From contig JAUHXN010000092.1 in assembly GCA_030426865.1 (NCBI GenBank), forward strand, positions 1-9,760: a stretch of DNA of 9,760 nt, read 5' to 3'. Position numbers and translations under genes: made by a program. The notes under the pieces are model-generated. The model saw only the letters and a program-made list of their open reading frames with translations, ran no database searches and had not been told where the DNA came from. The number at the start of each line of letters is the position of its first letter. The stretch's first letter is position 1. This DNA comes from a bacterium (lineage in GTDB: Bacteria > Bacteroidota > Ignavibacteria > Kapaibacteriales > UBA2268). Positions 1 through 6,876 of the stretch are shown piece by piece.

Positions 1-42
1 CAGTCTTATAAAACATTAAGATAATCAATAAGATAAACAAAT

Positions 43-852
43 ATGTCAAATTTGAGAGAAATAGTCAACAAGGACGAGAAATTAACCTCGCAAGACAAGT
101 ATTATTGGAACTATATGTACGACCTTGGAAGAGATTTCATTGTTCCCTATTTAACGGAAAAAGGCATATTTAAGTCTGGAGATAATGTTGCAGAAATAGG
201 AAGCGCTGAGGGTGGCGTTTTAGCGGCTTTTATGGATGCTGGTGCAAGTAAAGGTCTTGGAACTGATATAGCAGTAGTAAGGTTAGAAAAAGGTAAGTAT
301 ATTGCTAGTATCGGTGGTATAGATTTACAATATACTACACATGACATAGTAACTCAAGAACCGTCAGACGAGTGGAAAGATGAGTTCGATTTGGTTCTAT
401 TGCGTGATGTAATAGAACATCTGGACGACCCTACATCAGCTTTGAAGAATATAAAAATGGTGATGAAGGACAAGGGGAAACTTTTTGTTACCTTTCCCCC
501 ATTCCATTCACCTTACGGTGGACATCAACATACAGTCAAAAGTACCGGTGGTAAGTTCCCATATATTCATCTACTGCCAAAATCTACATTCAATAAGTTT
601 ATAGAAAAAGGTGTACCTGCAGATATAGGAGAAGCAAACCGTATATATGATTTGCGATTGACTATACCCAAATTCGAAAAGGCCGTAACTGACGCTGGAC
701 TAAAAGTCGTGCTAAAAGAATGTTATTTCCTACGCCCAGTATTCAAAATGAAATTTGGCTTACCTAGCCTAAAAATCAATACACTAGCTAAAATACCATT
801 CATAAGAAAGTACTTGACTTTGGAGGCATCTTATATTCTGGAGAAGGGGTAA
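43..852 (+). CDS. Class I SAM-dependent methyltransferase, surface-polysaccharide type
   Basis: This 269-aa cytosolic protein has a Rossmann-type methyltransferase core. Motif I is VAEIGSAEGG (residues 49-58), the SAM-binding glycine loop. An acidic residue in GTDIAVVRL (D75) probably binds the SAM ribose. HDIV (100-103) and RDVIEHLDDP (121-130) are the later motifs, the latter typical of the Methyltransf_11/23 group. Residues 152-180 (FPPFHSPYGGHQH and on) resemble a substrate loop common in methyltransferases of capsule, O-antigen and glycan loci, but the acceptor cannot be named. There is no signal peptide or membrane segment. In-frame stops at 22-24 and 34-36 make ATG 43 the first possible start; no Shine-Dalgarno sequence is visible. 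The next gene follows after 9 bp on the same strand, so the two are probably co-transcribed. Its sampled GC (about 42% in two 60-base lines) is above that of the following gene. The fold assignment is firm; the glycan role is inferred. Confidence 0.88.
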   Translation: MSNLREIVNKDEKLTSQDKYYWNYMYDLGRDFIVPYLTEKGIFKSGDNVAEIGSAEGGVLAAFMDAGASKGLGTDIAVVRLEKGKYIASIGGIDLQYTTHDIVTQEPSDEWKDEFDLVLLRDVIEHLDDPTSALKNIKMVMKDKGKLFVTFPPFHSPYGGHQHTVKSTGGKFPYIHLLPKSTFNKFIEKGVPADIGEANRIYDLRLTIPKFEKAVTDAGLKVVLKECYFLRPVFKMKFGLPSLKINTLAKIPFIRKYLTLEASYILEKG

Positions 853-861
853 AAGGAAATT

Positions 862-1740
862 ATGGGAAAAATATTATTATTGCTCTTCTTAAGTATTAAC
901 TTGTATTCTAAAGAATGCTATAAATTAATATATCAAGACAGTGATTTCCACCCTGATTATGAGTTTCTAGAATTAGCTAAAGGGGACAGCTCATATTACG
1001 TGCTAATTGAAACAAGAAAGTTAAATGGTATACATACATATGAATTATTTGAAACAGATAGTTGTTATGAATTAGAATTAGATTATAAAAGGTCCAGCTT
1101 TACTAATTTCCCTTATTTAGTCACTGATAACAAAGATTCACTCAAGAAGTTTTCTAGCTTAGAGATAGGTGTTGAATTTGCAGCAAGTTTGACCAATGTA
1201 TCTCCAAATCAACATATAGTTTACGAGTTGAATAACTTTGATGATTTAATAAAGAATGTAAAACATTTAAATGATAGATTAGTATATGATGAAAGAATTT
1301 ATTCTGAGTTTTTTGATATAAATAAACTTCTCGCGAAAACAAGACTATTCCGAAATAATATAAGTGTTAAAATAGATGAATTAGCTAGAATTAGTAATTT
1401 TAGTATATATAAGGATTTTATATATGTAGAAAGACAGGACTACACTATTCTTGAATCTATTATTTTGGATAATAAGTTAGTTGAGTTAAGGGAATTATTA
1501 GAAATTGATACACTTGAATATTTCCAAAAAAAAGCACCTAGGATTATTTACCGAGAACTTTATTACACTGATGTGAATATTTCGATTCCGAACACATTCC
1601 TCTTTCACGTTTTCTATAAAGATTTTATTATTATTGCTGAGGTAACTTTCAAAGATTACGAATGGAACAAGTCAATATCATTGTATAAATTTCATCGAGA
1701 AAATATTAAAGGATTTCAAATTTATAAGCATGGTGCTTAG
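862..1740 (+). CDS. Hypothetical exported protein, no family recognised
   Basis: This 292-aa protein starts with a short signal peptide: MGK, then a hydrophobic stretch (LLLLFLSINLYS), with likely signal peptidase I cleavage near residue 16. C19 does not sit in a lipobox, so it is not an obvious lipoprotein. The mature part is rich in Tyr, Phe, Ile, Lys and Asp/Glu and has two cysteines (C19, C68) that could form a disulfide. No catalytic motif, membrane helix or repeat was found. Alternating hydrophobic segments suggest mixed alpha/beta or beta structure. The start is supported by AAGGA at 853-857, five bases before ATG 862. It lies 9 bp behind the methyltransferase and is probably in the same transcript. 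Codons are very AT-rich: sample lines at 1261 and 1381 have about 18-23% GC. Eight A residues at 1526-1533 (codons 222-224) are a possible slippage tract. The reading frame is credible; the function is unknown. Confidence 0.7.
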   Translation: MGKILLLLFLSINLYSKECYKLIYQDSDFHPDYEFLELAKGDSSYYVLIETRKLNGIHTYELFETDSCYELELDYKRSSFTNFPYLVTDNKDSLKKFSSLEIGVEFAASLTNVSPNQHIVYELNNFDDLIKNVKHLNDRLVYDERIYSEFFDINKLLAKTRLFRNNISVKIDELARISNFSIYKDFIYVERQDYTILESIILDNKLVELRELLEIDTLEYFQKKAPRIIYRELYYTDVNISIPNTFLFHVFYKDFIIIAEVTFKDYEWNKSISLYKFHRENIKGFQIYKHGA

Positions 1741-1988
1741 TTAGGGCTCTATACATTTAAGATAAATGATTCTATAGGTCTAGAATATATAAGATCTGAT
1801 TTTATAAATTACACAGAATAAGACTAACAAAAGCCCATCCCTTTGGCTTGAAATGCAAGTAATGGTTATATAATTTACAACCCCTAATGTGGCCAATATC
1901 ATTTATACTATTCCATTTCTACAGTTATAATGCCTCTACGAGGCACTAAGTTAAAACTCTCTAAGCCTTATTTCAAGAAAGTATAAGA
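1741..1988. other. Convergent intergenic region, no gene seen
   Basis: This 248-bp stretch separates the exported-protein gene (+) from the TerC gene (-). No credible coding frame or RNA gene is seen. It holds small inverted repeats: ATTCTA/TAGAAT at 1769-1774 and 1781-1786 (6-nt loop), AAGCC/GGCTT at 1831-1835 and 1845-1849 (9-nt loop), and TGCCTC/GAGGCA at 1931-1945. None of these has a T-run behind it. A stronger hairpin spans its right border and is listed separately. Confidence 0.6.
1931..1945. repeat. Perfect short inverted repeat (6-bp stem, 3-nt loop)
   Basis: TGCCTC-TAC-GAGGCA forms a GC-rich hairpin that stands out in AT-rich intergenic DNA. It could help terminate or stabilise the 3' end of the exported-protein transcript, but no T-run follows on either strand, so it is recorded only as an inverted repeat. 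Confidence 0.4.
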
Positions 1989-2000
1989 CTATACCTTCTT
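1975..2000. terminator. Probable bidirectional terminator hairpin at convergent gene ends
   Basis: The left arm at 1975-1985 (AAGAAAGTATA) pairs with the right arm at 1990-2000 (TATACCTTCTT) around the tetraloop AGAC. Eleven positions pair except one, which is A-C in the + strand RNA and a G-U wobble in the - strand RNA. The hairpin covers the TerC stop codon (1989-1991). In the - strand RNA the 3' arm is itself U-rich. In the + strand RNA it is followed by TCTCATTTT, a broken U-tract. The position between two converging genes fits a shared terminator; neither side has a textbook uninterrupted U-run. Confidence 0.5.
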
Positions 2001-2717
2001 TCTCATTTTAGCCTTCTTATTTGCTCTGAACCTCATATTCAATAGCTCGATTATGAACGAGAACAATACTGCAAAGTATATATATCCTTTAGGAATTTCA
2101 AAGTGGAACGCTTCTAGTATTAGCATAAACCCAATCAGAATCAAGAAAGATAGTGCTAGTAATTGAAGTGATGGATGTTGATTAATAAACTCACTTATCG
2201 AATTAGCAAAAATCATCATTACAATCAAAGAAATAATGACTGCTATTACCATAATCATCAAACTATCAGACAACCCAACAGCCGTTAATATAGAGTCGAA
2301 AGAGAAAACCAAATCGAGCATTACAATCTGGAATAAGGCATTTGCCATTGTTATTAGTTTCTTCTCTTTTTCTCCAGTGTGCTCTATTTGCTCTACTTTA
2401 TGATGTATTTCTAAAGTACTTTTGACTAATAAGAAAAGACCACCACCTAGTAATATCAATCCTTTACCGGTAATATCAATTTCAAATAAATTGAACAGTG
2501 TATTATTTAGTACATGCAACTGTGTGATAAGTGCTAATAATATAATCCGCATTATCATAGCTAAGAACAAACCTAAAACTCTAGCAAATTTCTGTTTTTC
2601 AACGGGTAGTTTCTCAGTTGTTATTGATATAAATATAATATTATCAATACCTAATACAATCTCTAGAAAAGTTAAGGTAAGTAGAGCTAATAAATTGTCG
2701 ACCGTTAATAATTCCAT
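1989..2717 (-). CDS. TerC family integral membrane protein (putative metal/Mn exporter)
   Basis: This 242-aa inner-membrane protein has about seven hydrophobic segments and a charged cytoplasmic tail (KKAKMRKKV). Two family signatures are clear and related by an internal repeat: E19-I-V-L-G-I-D25-N26 in the first segment and D135-L-V-F-S-F-D141-S142 in the middle. These acidic intramembrane residues are the presumed ion-binding positions of the TerC family. Characterised bacterial members such as Alx and YkoY-type proteins export manganese or help metallate exported proteins; tellurite resistance is the historic name. A short charged loop (residues 103-120, with H105, H106 and H113) links the two halves. 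Length is normal for the short TerC subgroup. Start ATG 2717 has no Shine-Dalgarno sequence. The gene is alone on its strand, divergent from the histidine kinase with an 80-bp gap, too short for a yybP-ykoY manganese riboswitch. Family assignment is firm; substrate is inferred. Confidence 0.92.
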   Translation of the reverse strand: MELLTVDNLLALLTLTFLEIVLGIDNIIFISITTEKLPVEKQKFARVLGLFLAMIMRIILLALITQLHVLNNTLFNLFEIDITGKGLILLGGGLFLLVKSTLEIHHKVEQIEHTGEKEKKLITMANALFQIVMLDLVFSFDSILTAVGLSDSLMIMVIAVIISLIVMMIFANSISEFINQHPSLQLLALSFLILIGFMLILEAFHFEIPKGYIYFAVLFSFIIELLNMRFRANKKAKMRKKV

Positions 2718-2734
2718 AATTCAATTTTTAATGC

Positions 2735-2763
2735 TTTGTTGTAATAATTATTTTTTAACTTTC
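2735..2763 (+). promoter_or_regulatory. Candidate Bacteroidota-type promoter for the histidine kinase
   Basis: TTTG at 2735-2738 is followed after 17 bp by TAACTTTC at 2756-2763. The known Bacteroidota consensus is TTTG near -33 and TAnnTTTG near -7; the second box matches at all but the last position. Transcription would start near 2770 and give a leader of roughly 28 nt before ATG 2798. In DNA this AT-rich such matches arise by chance, so this is tentative. Confidence 0.28.
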
Positions 2764-2797
2764 AGTACCAATATGTCAAAATTAACAAATAATCAAT

Positions 2798-3838
2798 ATG
2801 AAAACATACGACAAACTATCAAAAATCACTTTTCTCAAGAAATATTCTTTTAAATTCTTATTTGTAGCATTTATAGGTATCCACATTCCATTAATTGGAC
2901 TAATCTTATATTTAGCATTTGGTGGAAATGAAGTTCTGGATCCCATTTCAGTATTCATCGCAGTTCTAATATTTACTCTAGCGGCCACAGGTGCTACTCT
3001 ATTTATTCTAAACAAACTATTAGAACCCATTATTTTTGCAAAAGAATCACTTAGTGAATATATAGTTAATAAGAAAGCTCCTCAGTTACCGACAAACTAC
3101 ACCGATGAAGTTGGAATTTTATTAAAAGAAATACAATTTTCTATTCAAACACTAGATGAATTATTAGAAGAAAAGCAAGATATGATAGGGCTAATGTCAC
3201 ACGATTTGAAGAACCCATTAGCTGCTGTAATCACTTACTCAGAGTTAATCCCTTCTGCCGATACTGAAGAGAAAAAGTTAAAACTTAGTGAAAAAATAAA
3301 AGATGCGGCTGAAGTACAAAGAGATATAATAAATGCTGTGTTGGAACTACTAGAAAGAGAAGAGATAGTCATAACATCAGCAATGATGAGTGAGATAAAA
3401 TTAGAAAAGATCTTTAATGAACTTAAAACTAGTTATGAAGATTCTCTGAATTTGAAAAAATTGGACTTAAAAATAAATACTAACGGTCTAGACATAAGAG
3501 CTAGAGAAGATCTGATAAAACAAGTTTTTTCAAATTTGATAAGCAACTCAATCAAATTTACCCCCGACGGAGGTAATATAAATATAGAAGCCAACAAATT
3601 GGAAAATAAAGTTGAAATTAAAATTTCAGATAATGGTATTGGTTTCCCTCCAAATAAATCGAAAGCAATTTTTGATAGATTTACTAAAGAGAAAAGAAAA
3701 GGAACGCAAGGAGAAAACACTACTGGCTTAGGATTGTATCTTTGCAACAAGATAGTATCACGCCACTCGGGGACTATAGAAGCAAGCAGCCAAGGTGAAG
3801 GACAAGGTTCAATTTTCGTTGTCTCACTACCCATATAA
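2798..3838 (+). CDS. Orphan sensor histidine kinase
   Basis: This is a 346-aa membrane-bound two-component kinase. Transmembrane helices lie at about 18-41 and 50-72, joined by only about eight periplasmic residues, so there is no periplasmic sensor domain. A HAMP-like linker and coiled coil follow (about 73-128). The HisKA domain has MSHDLKNPLAAV with phospho-acceptor H135. The HATPase_c domain shows the N box (QVFSNLISNSIKFTP, N246 and N250), G1 box DNGIGF (278-283), F box IFDRF (291-295) and G2 box TTGLGLYL (308-315). All catalytic boxes are intact and the length suits a minimal kinase. No response regulator gene is adjacent; the nearest DNA-binding regulator, the PAS-LuxR protein, lacks a receiver domain. 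It is divergent from terC and 88 bp upstream of a lipoprotein gene on the same strand. The signal might be membrane state or an interacting protein, possibly that lipoprotein (inference). No Shine-Dalgarno sequence precedes ATG 2798. Confidence 0.93.
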   Translation: MKTYDKLSKITFLKKYSFKFLFVAFIGIHIPLIGLILYLAFGGNEVLDPISVFIAVLIFTLAATGATLFILNKLLEPIIFAKESLSEYIVNKKAPQLPTNYTDEVGILLKEIQFSIQTLDELLEEKQDMIGLMSHDLKNPLAAVITYSELIPSADTEEKKLKLSEKIKDAAEVQRDIINAVLELLEREEIVITSAMMSEIKLEKIFNELKTSYEDSLNLKKLDLKINTNGLDIRAREDLIKQVFSNLISNSIKFTPDGGNINIEANKLENKVEIKISDNGIGFPPNKSKAIFDRFTKEKRKGTQGENTTGLGLYLCNKIVSRHSGTIEASSQGEGQGSIFVVSLPI

Positions 3839-3926
3839 ATAAAATTTACATTTTTTTGTTACCATTTTTTGATTGGAGTGTTAGTCTATCAGATTAACAT
3901 TAACAATTTTAAAAAAAGGAATAATT

Positions 3927-4421
3927 ATGAAAAGAGTACTTATATTAACATTTGTAGCTATTTTAGCTATTACAATGGCATCTTGTGATTGGGATCCAAC
4001 AGGAATAGGAACTGGTGGCGGTGGAACTGGCAGTGGTAACGATGGTGGTGGACGTGGTGGTGATTCGACTAAAGTTGACAGAGATCACGACAAGAAAGAC
4101 CGAGAAGGTGTGATGATGGTAAGAGGAATAGAAGGAGACATAATAAAAACTCCTTGTGATTATACTTTTGAAGTTCAGAGTATAATAGTATCTGAGAATA
4201 CAACTGATGCTGTAACTGACAGAAAAACTGATAGAAGTGTAATAGTTCAAATCCTCGTCACTCATGCTGATGGTTCAGTAGAAGCATTTACATTGACTAA
4301 TGAAGCACCTAGTGTTACGGTTGGCGATTGTACTATTCATCTGAAAGGTGTTAAGCCATATATTTCAACAGCTTCAGATAGAGCAACGTACGTAGCACAC
4401 TTTGCTATAACTACTGGCTGA
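3927..4421 (+). CDS. Small glycine-rich lipoprotein, function unknown
   Basis: This 164-aa protein has a lipoprotein signal peptide: MKRVLILTFVAILAITMASC, with C20 as the lipidated cysteine (lipobox MASC). After the cysteine comes a flexible linker: a Gly-rich segment (about 26-45) and then a highly charged Asp/Lys/Arg segment (46-60). The C-terminal domain (about 61-164) looks beta-rich and has two cysteines (C77, C135) that may form a disulfide. No enzyme motif was seen and no family is recognised. The start is well supported by AAGGA at 3916-3920, six bases before the ATG. The stop is a tandem TGA-TAA (4419-4424), followed by a strong terminator. It lies 88 bp behind the histidine kinase and could be read through from it, or have its own promoter. 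The long tether suggests a folded domain held away from the membrane. D21 right after the cysteine would mean inner-membrane retention under the E. coli rule, but that rule does not transfer reliably to Bacteroidota. Confidence 0.8.
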   Translation: MKRVLILTFVAILAITMASCDWDPTGIGTGGGGTGSGNDGGGRGGDSTKVDRDHDKKDREGVMMVRGIEGDIIKTPCDYTFEVQSIIVSENTTDAVTDRKTDRSVIVQILVTHADGSVEAFTLTNEAPSVTVGDCTIHLKGVKPYISTASDRATYVAHFAITTG

Positions 4422-4435
4422 TAAATACGTATTTA
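4422..4435. repeat. 14-nt perfect palindrome after the lipoprotein gene
   Basis: TAAATACGTATTTA reads the same on both strands and begins one base after the first stop codon of the lipoprotein gene, just ahead of the terminator hairpin. It may add a small stem to the 3' end or be a protein-binding site. An AT-rich palindrome of this size could also be chance. Confidence 0.4.
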
Positions 4436-4446
4436 AAAGTACCTTT

Positions 4447-4485
4447 GAAAGTCGTTTCCTTTTTTGGAGCGGCTTTCTTAGTTTT
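4447..4485 (+). terminator. Rho-independent terminator of the lipoprotein gene
   Basis: GAAAGTCG (4447-4454) pairs with CGGCTTTC (4470-4477): eight pairs including one G-U wobble, with further weak pairing inside the loop. It is followed by TTAGTTTT (4478-4485). On the opposite strand the wobble becomes an A-C mismatch and no T-run follows, so the signal is directional for the + strand. Its tail overlaps the last bases of the TonB receptor gene on the - strand (stop codon 4484-4486). Confidence 0.72.
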
Positions 4486-6820
4486 AAAACCAAATTTTAT
4501 AACTAAGATTTGCTATAACTAAAGCTTCACGAAATTCATCAACACTCTTATTTTCAATATTATACCTGAATCCGTAGAACTCTTCGTACATCGACGCATT
4601 TATTACTTTCATAGATAATTCTTGAGTTGTCTCATCAGTATTCCATTTATAATTAATAGTTAGGTGTGAGACCAAATATGGGTCTGTTATGCTTGAAAAT
4701 GGGGTTGACTCGTCATACACCACATCTTGATTCTGGATTGAGTTTTCCAAATCTATAGCAGAAAATCTATCTCCCCCTTGTAAACTTGCTCTCAAGTTTA
4801 CACCTATAGTACTAGACTCACCAAAGTAGAACTCTTTTCCTATAAGTGCATTAAAAAGTATGTTATTGTTGAATCGTGTATTAAACCACTCTTCACTACC
4901 CCCTGTTCTATACTTAGAATCAAAGAATGAAGCTGTTATCAGATAATATAAACCATTATCTATATACTTTTCTAATGTAAGATCAACACCTATATTTCTA
5001 CCCTCTCCAGTATTTTCGAATCTGTCATTAGAAAACCAATTGTTTTGAAGATTTATAAGTGCATAAGAACTATCTGGAATTACTGGTATATCATATAACT
5101 TTTGATAATATGGCTCTATTTTGAAAACTATATTATTACTAATCTTAAACTTATAACCAAGAACGAAGTGATGAGATTTAGTCAAATCTAAATTTTGATT
5201 TAATAACGCACCCTCATTATCTCTAATAAAGTAGATATTAATAGGTTCTAATCGACTGTGAAGTCCATAACCGAAACTCAGTTGATCTCCTTTCGAATTA
5301 AGTGTGTAGTTTGCTCCAATCCTTGGCTCTATGTTACTATTACCATTTAGTGTGAATCTAGTATAGTTTATACCTAAGTTTAAATTCAGATTATCAAAAG
5401 AGAACTTTGAATTTGAAAAAACTGAAAGTAAAGAAGTTCTACCATTTTCTTGTGCTATATTTCCGTATTCAGAATTATCAAACCTTGCTTTCATATCCAA
5501 ATTGTAACCTAATGATTGATAGGTTAAACCTGTTCTATTCAAGTGATTGTCTGCCAATTTTTCACTCACAAAAGATTTGAAAGTATAGTTAGTGTATGAG
5601 TTATCTAGCTTTCTTTCAGGTCTTATTATTTCATTTGTATCCAGTCTTTCTGTGAGCAAATCTATTCCATCTTGAGACATTAAAAAAGATGAGTTTATAT
5701 AACCTGAATTACTGATAATAATTCTGTTGATGAGACCGATTGTCCCCATATACTGCTGTACTTTCTCTTGTTCTATATCCTGATAATACACTCTAAGAGA
5801 AGGGTCTGCCTCTATACTTTGACCAGAATTATCAATCAACCCTATACCCCAAATAGAAAAATTACCCGCCCAATCAGTTGGGATACTAAGTTTGAATGCT
5901 AAATCTTGATAATTAGTTCCTTGGGCATCTTCGGGAAGTATAGGTTCTAATAGTCCTAAAGTAGAGTATCTGTAGTTAATCAAATAAGATGAGTTGTTTG
6001 AAATACCAAGCGGGCCTTCAGAAGCTAAGTCAATCCCTATTACTCCTACCTCAAAGGAATGTTCGAATTCACTATTATTGCCATTTCTCATTCGTAAATC
6101 AAATACACCTGATAGGGCATTAGAATATTGGGCTGGAAAAGCGCCCGTCAAAAAATCAGAGTTATCTAATAAATTACTACTTAGTGCAGTTAATCCACCA
6201 CCTCCAAAAACACTCAGATTTGCAAAGTGATTTGGTGAGGGTATTTCAACACCCTCAATATTCCATTGTAAAAATTTAGGAGCATTCCCACGTATTACAA
6301 TTGCATTGTTACTAACACTACTAGCAACTCCTGCAAAAGCAGACGCTAATCGAGCAGGGTCATCAAAACCCCCAGCATAGCGGCTTGCCTCTTCTACACT
6401 TAGTAGATGTGAACTTACTACGGTCATTGGGTTAATAGAAATATCTTTCTCTAATTTTGGGGTAACTAGTAATTCATAAGAGTTTGTTATACTTTCAGTT
6501 ATTTTAAAAACTAAATAAGGGCTTTTAGCGGTAGTTATTTGTTCAGTAATAATAATTTTTGAGTAACCAATATAACTTGCCTGAAAGCTTAATCTTCCTA
6601 ATGGTACATTTTTAATAGTAAATTCGCCCTTACTATTTGTAACAGCACCTAATTTTAAAGTAGAATCTAATAATTGCACTGTTGCTGATGGTAATGGCAT
6701 TTCAGTAATAGCATCTATAACTCTACCAGTTACATTTTGGGATTGTTCTGAGTATAATGAACTAGCAATTAGAAAAATAAGAATGATTTTTTTCAAGTTT
6801 AACTTCTGAATTGGAAACAA
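4484..6820 (-). CDS. TonB-dependent receptor with carboxypeptidase-regulatory-like N-terminal domain
   Basis: This outer-membrane receptor (778 aa from the longest usable start) would import a ligand using TonB energy. A signal peptide (KKIILIFLIASSLYS, residues 10-24) is followed by a CarboxypepD_reg-like beta-sandwich (about 29-113; GRVIDAITEMPLPSATV, then NSKGEFTI and GRLSFQASYIGY). The plug domain is at about 130-245, with conserved-looking VIRGNAPKFLQWNIEGVEIP and AFPAQYSNALSGVFDLRMRNG. A long beta-barrel follows and ends in ...LSYKIWF, with the terminal aromatic residue used for outer-membrane assembly. It is shorter than SusC and no SusD partner is adjacent, so a glycan-utilisation role is not indicated; the ligand is unknown. 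There is no ATG start. Candidates are TTG 6820 and TTG 6796; the latter gives a cleaner signal peptide (MKKIILIFL...) and fits the candidate promoter better. An in-frame stop lies at 6833-6835. It follows the PAS-LuxR gene by 56 bp. Confidence 0.92.
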   Translation of the reverse strand: MFPIQKLNLKKIILIFLIASSLYSEQSQNVTGRVIDAITEMPLPSATVQLLDSTLKLGAVTNSKGEFTIKNVPLGRLSFQASYIGYSKIIITEQITTAKSPYLVFKITESITNSYELLVTPKLEKDISINPMTVVSSHLLSVEEASRYAGGFDDPARLASAFAGVASSVSNNAIVIRGNAPKFLQWNIEGVEIPSPNHFANLSVFGGGGLTALSSNLLDNSDFLTGAFPAQYSNALSGVFDLRMRNGNNSEFEHSFEVGVIGIDLASEGPLGISNNSSYLINYRYSTLGLLEPILPEDAQGTNYQDLAFKLSIPTDWAGNFSIWGIGLIDNSGQSIEADPSLRVYYQDIEQEKVQQYMGTIGLINRIIISNSGYINSSFLMSQDGIDLLTERLDTNEIIRPERKLDNSYTNYTFKSFVSEKLADNHLNRTGLTYQSLGYNLDMKARFDNSEYGNIAQENGRTSLLSVFSNSKFSFDNLNLNLGINYTRFTLNGNSNIEPRIGANYTLNSKGDQLSFGYGLHSRLEPINIYFIRDNEGALLNQNLDLTKSHHFVLGYKFKISNNIVFKIEPYYQKLYDIPVIPDSSYALINLQNNWFSNDRFENTGEGRNIGVDLTLEKYIDNGLYYLITASFFDSKYRTGGSEEWFNTRFNNNILFNALIGKEFYFGESSTIGVNLRASLQGGDRFSAIDLENSIQNQDVVYDESTPFSSITDPYLVSHLTINYKWNTDETTQELSMKVINASMYEEFYGFRYNIENKSVDEFREALVIANLSYKIWF

Positions 6821-6831
6821 AATATTTTCAA

Positions 6832-6858
6832 TTTATAAGATAAACCTTTACTTATCAA
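6832..6858 (-). promoter_or_regulatory. Candidate promoter for the TonB receptor gene
   Basis: Read on the - strand, TTGATA (6858-6853) is followed after 15 bp by TATAAA (6837-6832). These resemble sigma-70 -35 and -10 boxes, though the spacer is short. Transcription would begin near 6825. That leaves almost no leader for TTG 6820 but about 29 nt for TTG 6796. The -35 box overlaps the edge of the 20-bp palindrome at 6857-6876. Tentative. Confidence 0.27.
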
Positions 6859-6876
6859 TACTGAATATTCAGTATT
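6857..6876. promoter_or_regulatory. Perfect 20-bp palindrome, candidate LuxR-type operator
   Basis: AATACTGAAT-ATTCAGTATT is an uninterrupted 20-bp perfect palindrome directly after the stop codon of the PAS-LuxR gene (6877-6879) and in front of the TonB receptor gene. LuxR/FixJ-type HTH dimers are known to bind dyad-symmetric sites of about this size. Its centre (6866.5) is about 41 bp upstream of the start predicted from the candidate promoter, the classic activator position (inference). Alternatively, the RNA could fold into an 8-bp stem with a 4-nt loop at the 3' end of the regulator mRNA, but no U-run follows, so an operator seems more likely than a terminator. Confidence 0.5.

Noticed and set aside
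1526..1533. A8 run in the exported protein gene as a programmed frameshift site
   Set aside because: The A-AAA-AAG heptamer is not in the reading phase needed for -1 frameshifting, and no downstream frame of interest was found.
2777..2784. TAATTTTG on the - strand, a possible -7 box for terC
   Set aside because: There is no suitable -33 TTTG at normal spacing; single-box matches are frequent at this base composition.
2718..2797. yybP-ykoY manganese riboswitch in front of terC
   Set aside because: The gap to the divergent kinase is only 80 bp, is AT-rich and lacks the conserved paired elements; nothing supports it.
2422..2853. 143-aa open frame on + across terC and the kinase start
   Set aside because: It is antisense to a clear TerC gene and then out of frame with the kinase; it has no ribosome binding site or domain.
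3433..3834. 133-aa open frame antisense to the histidine kinase
   Set aside because: It overlaps the conserved ATPase boxes of the sense gene completely and encodes nothing recognisable.
3963..4265. 100-aa open frame antisense to the lipoprotein gene
   Set aside because: It is the mirror of the Gly-rich and charged tract, giving Ser/Thr/Tyr low complexity, and has no ribosome binding site or family motif; the sense gene has a signal peptide, Shine-Dalgarno sequence and terminator.
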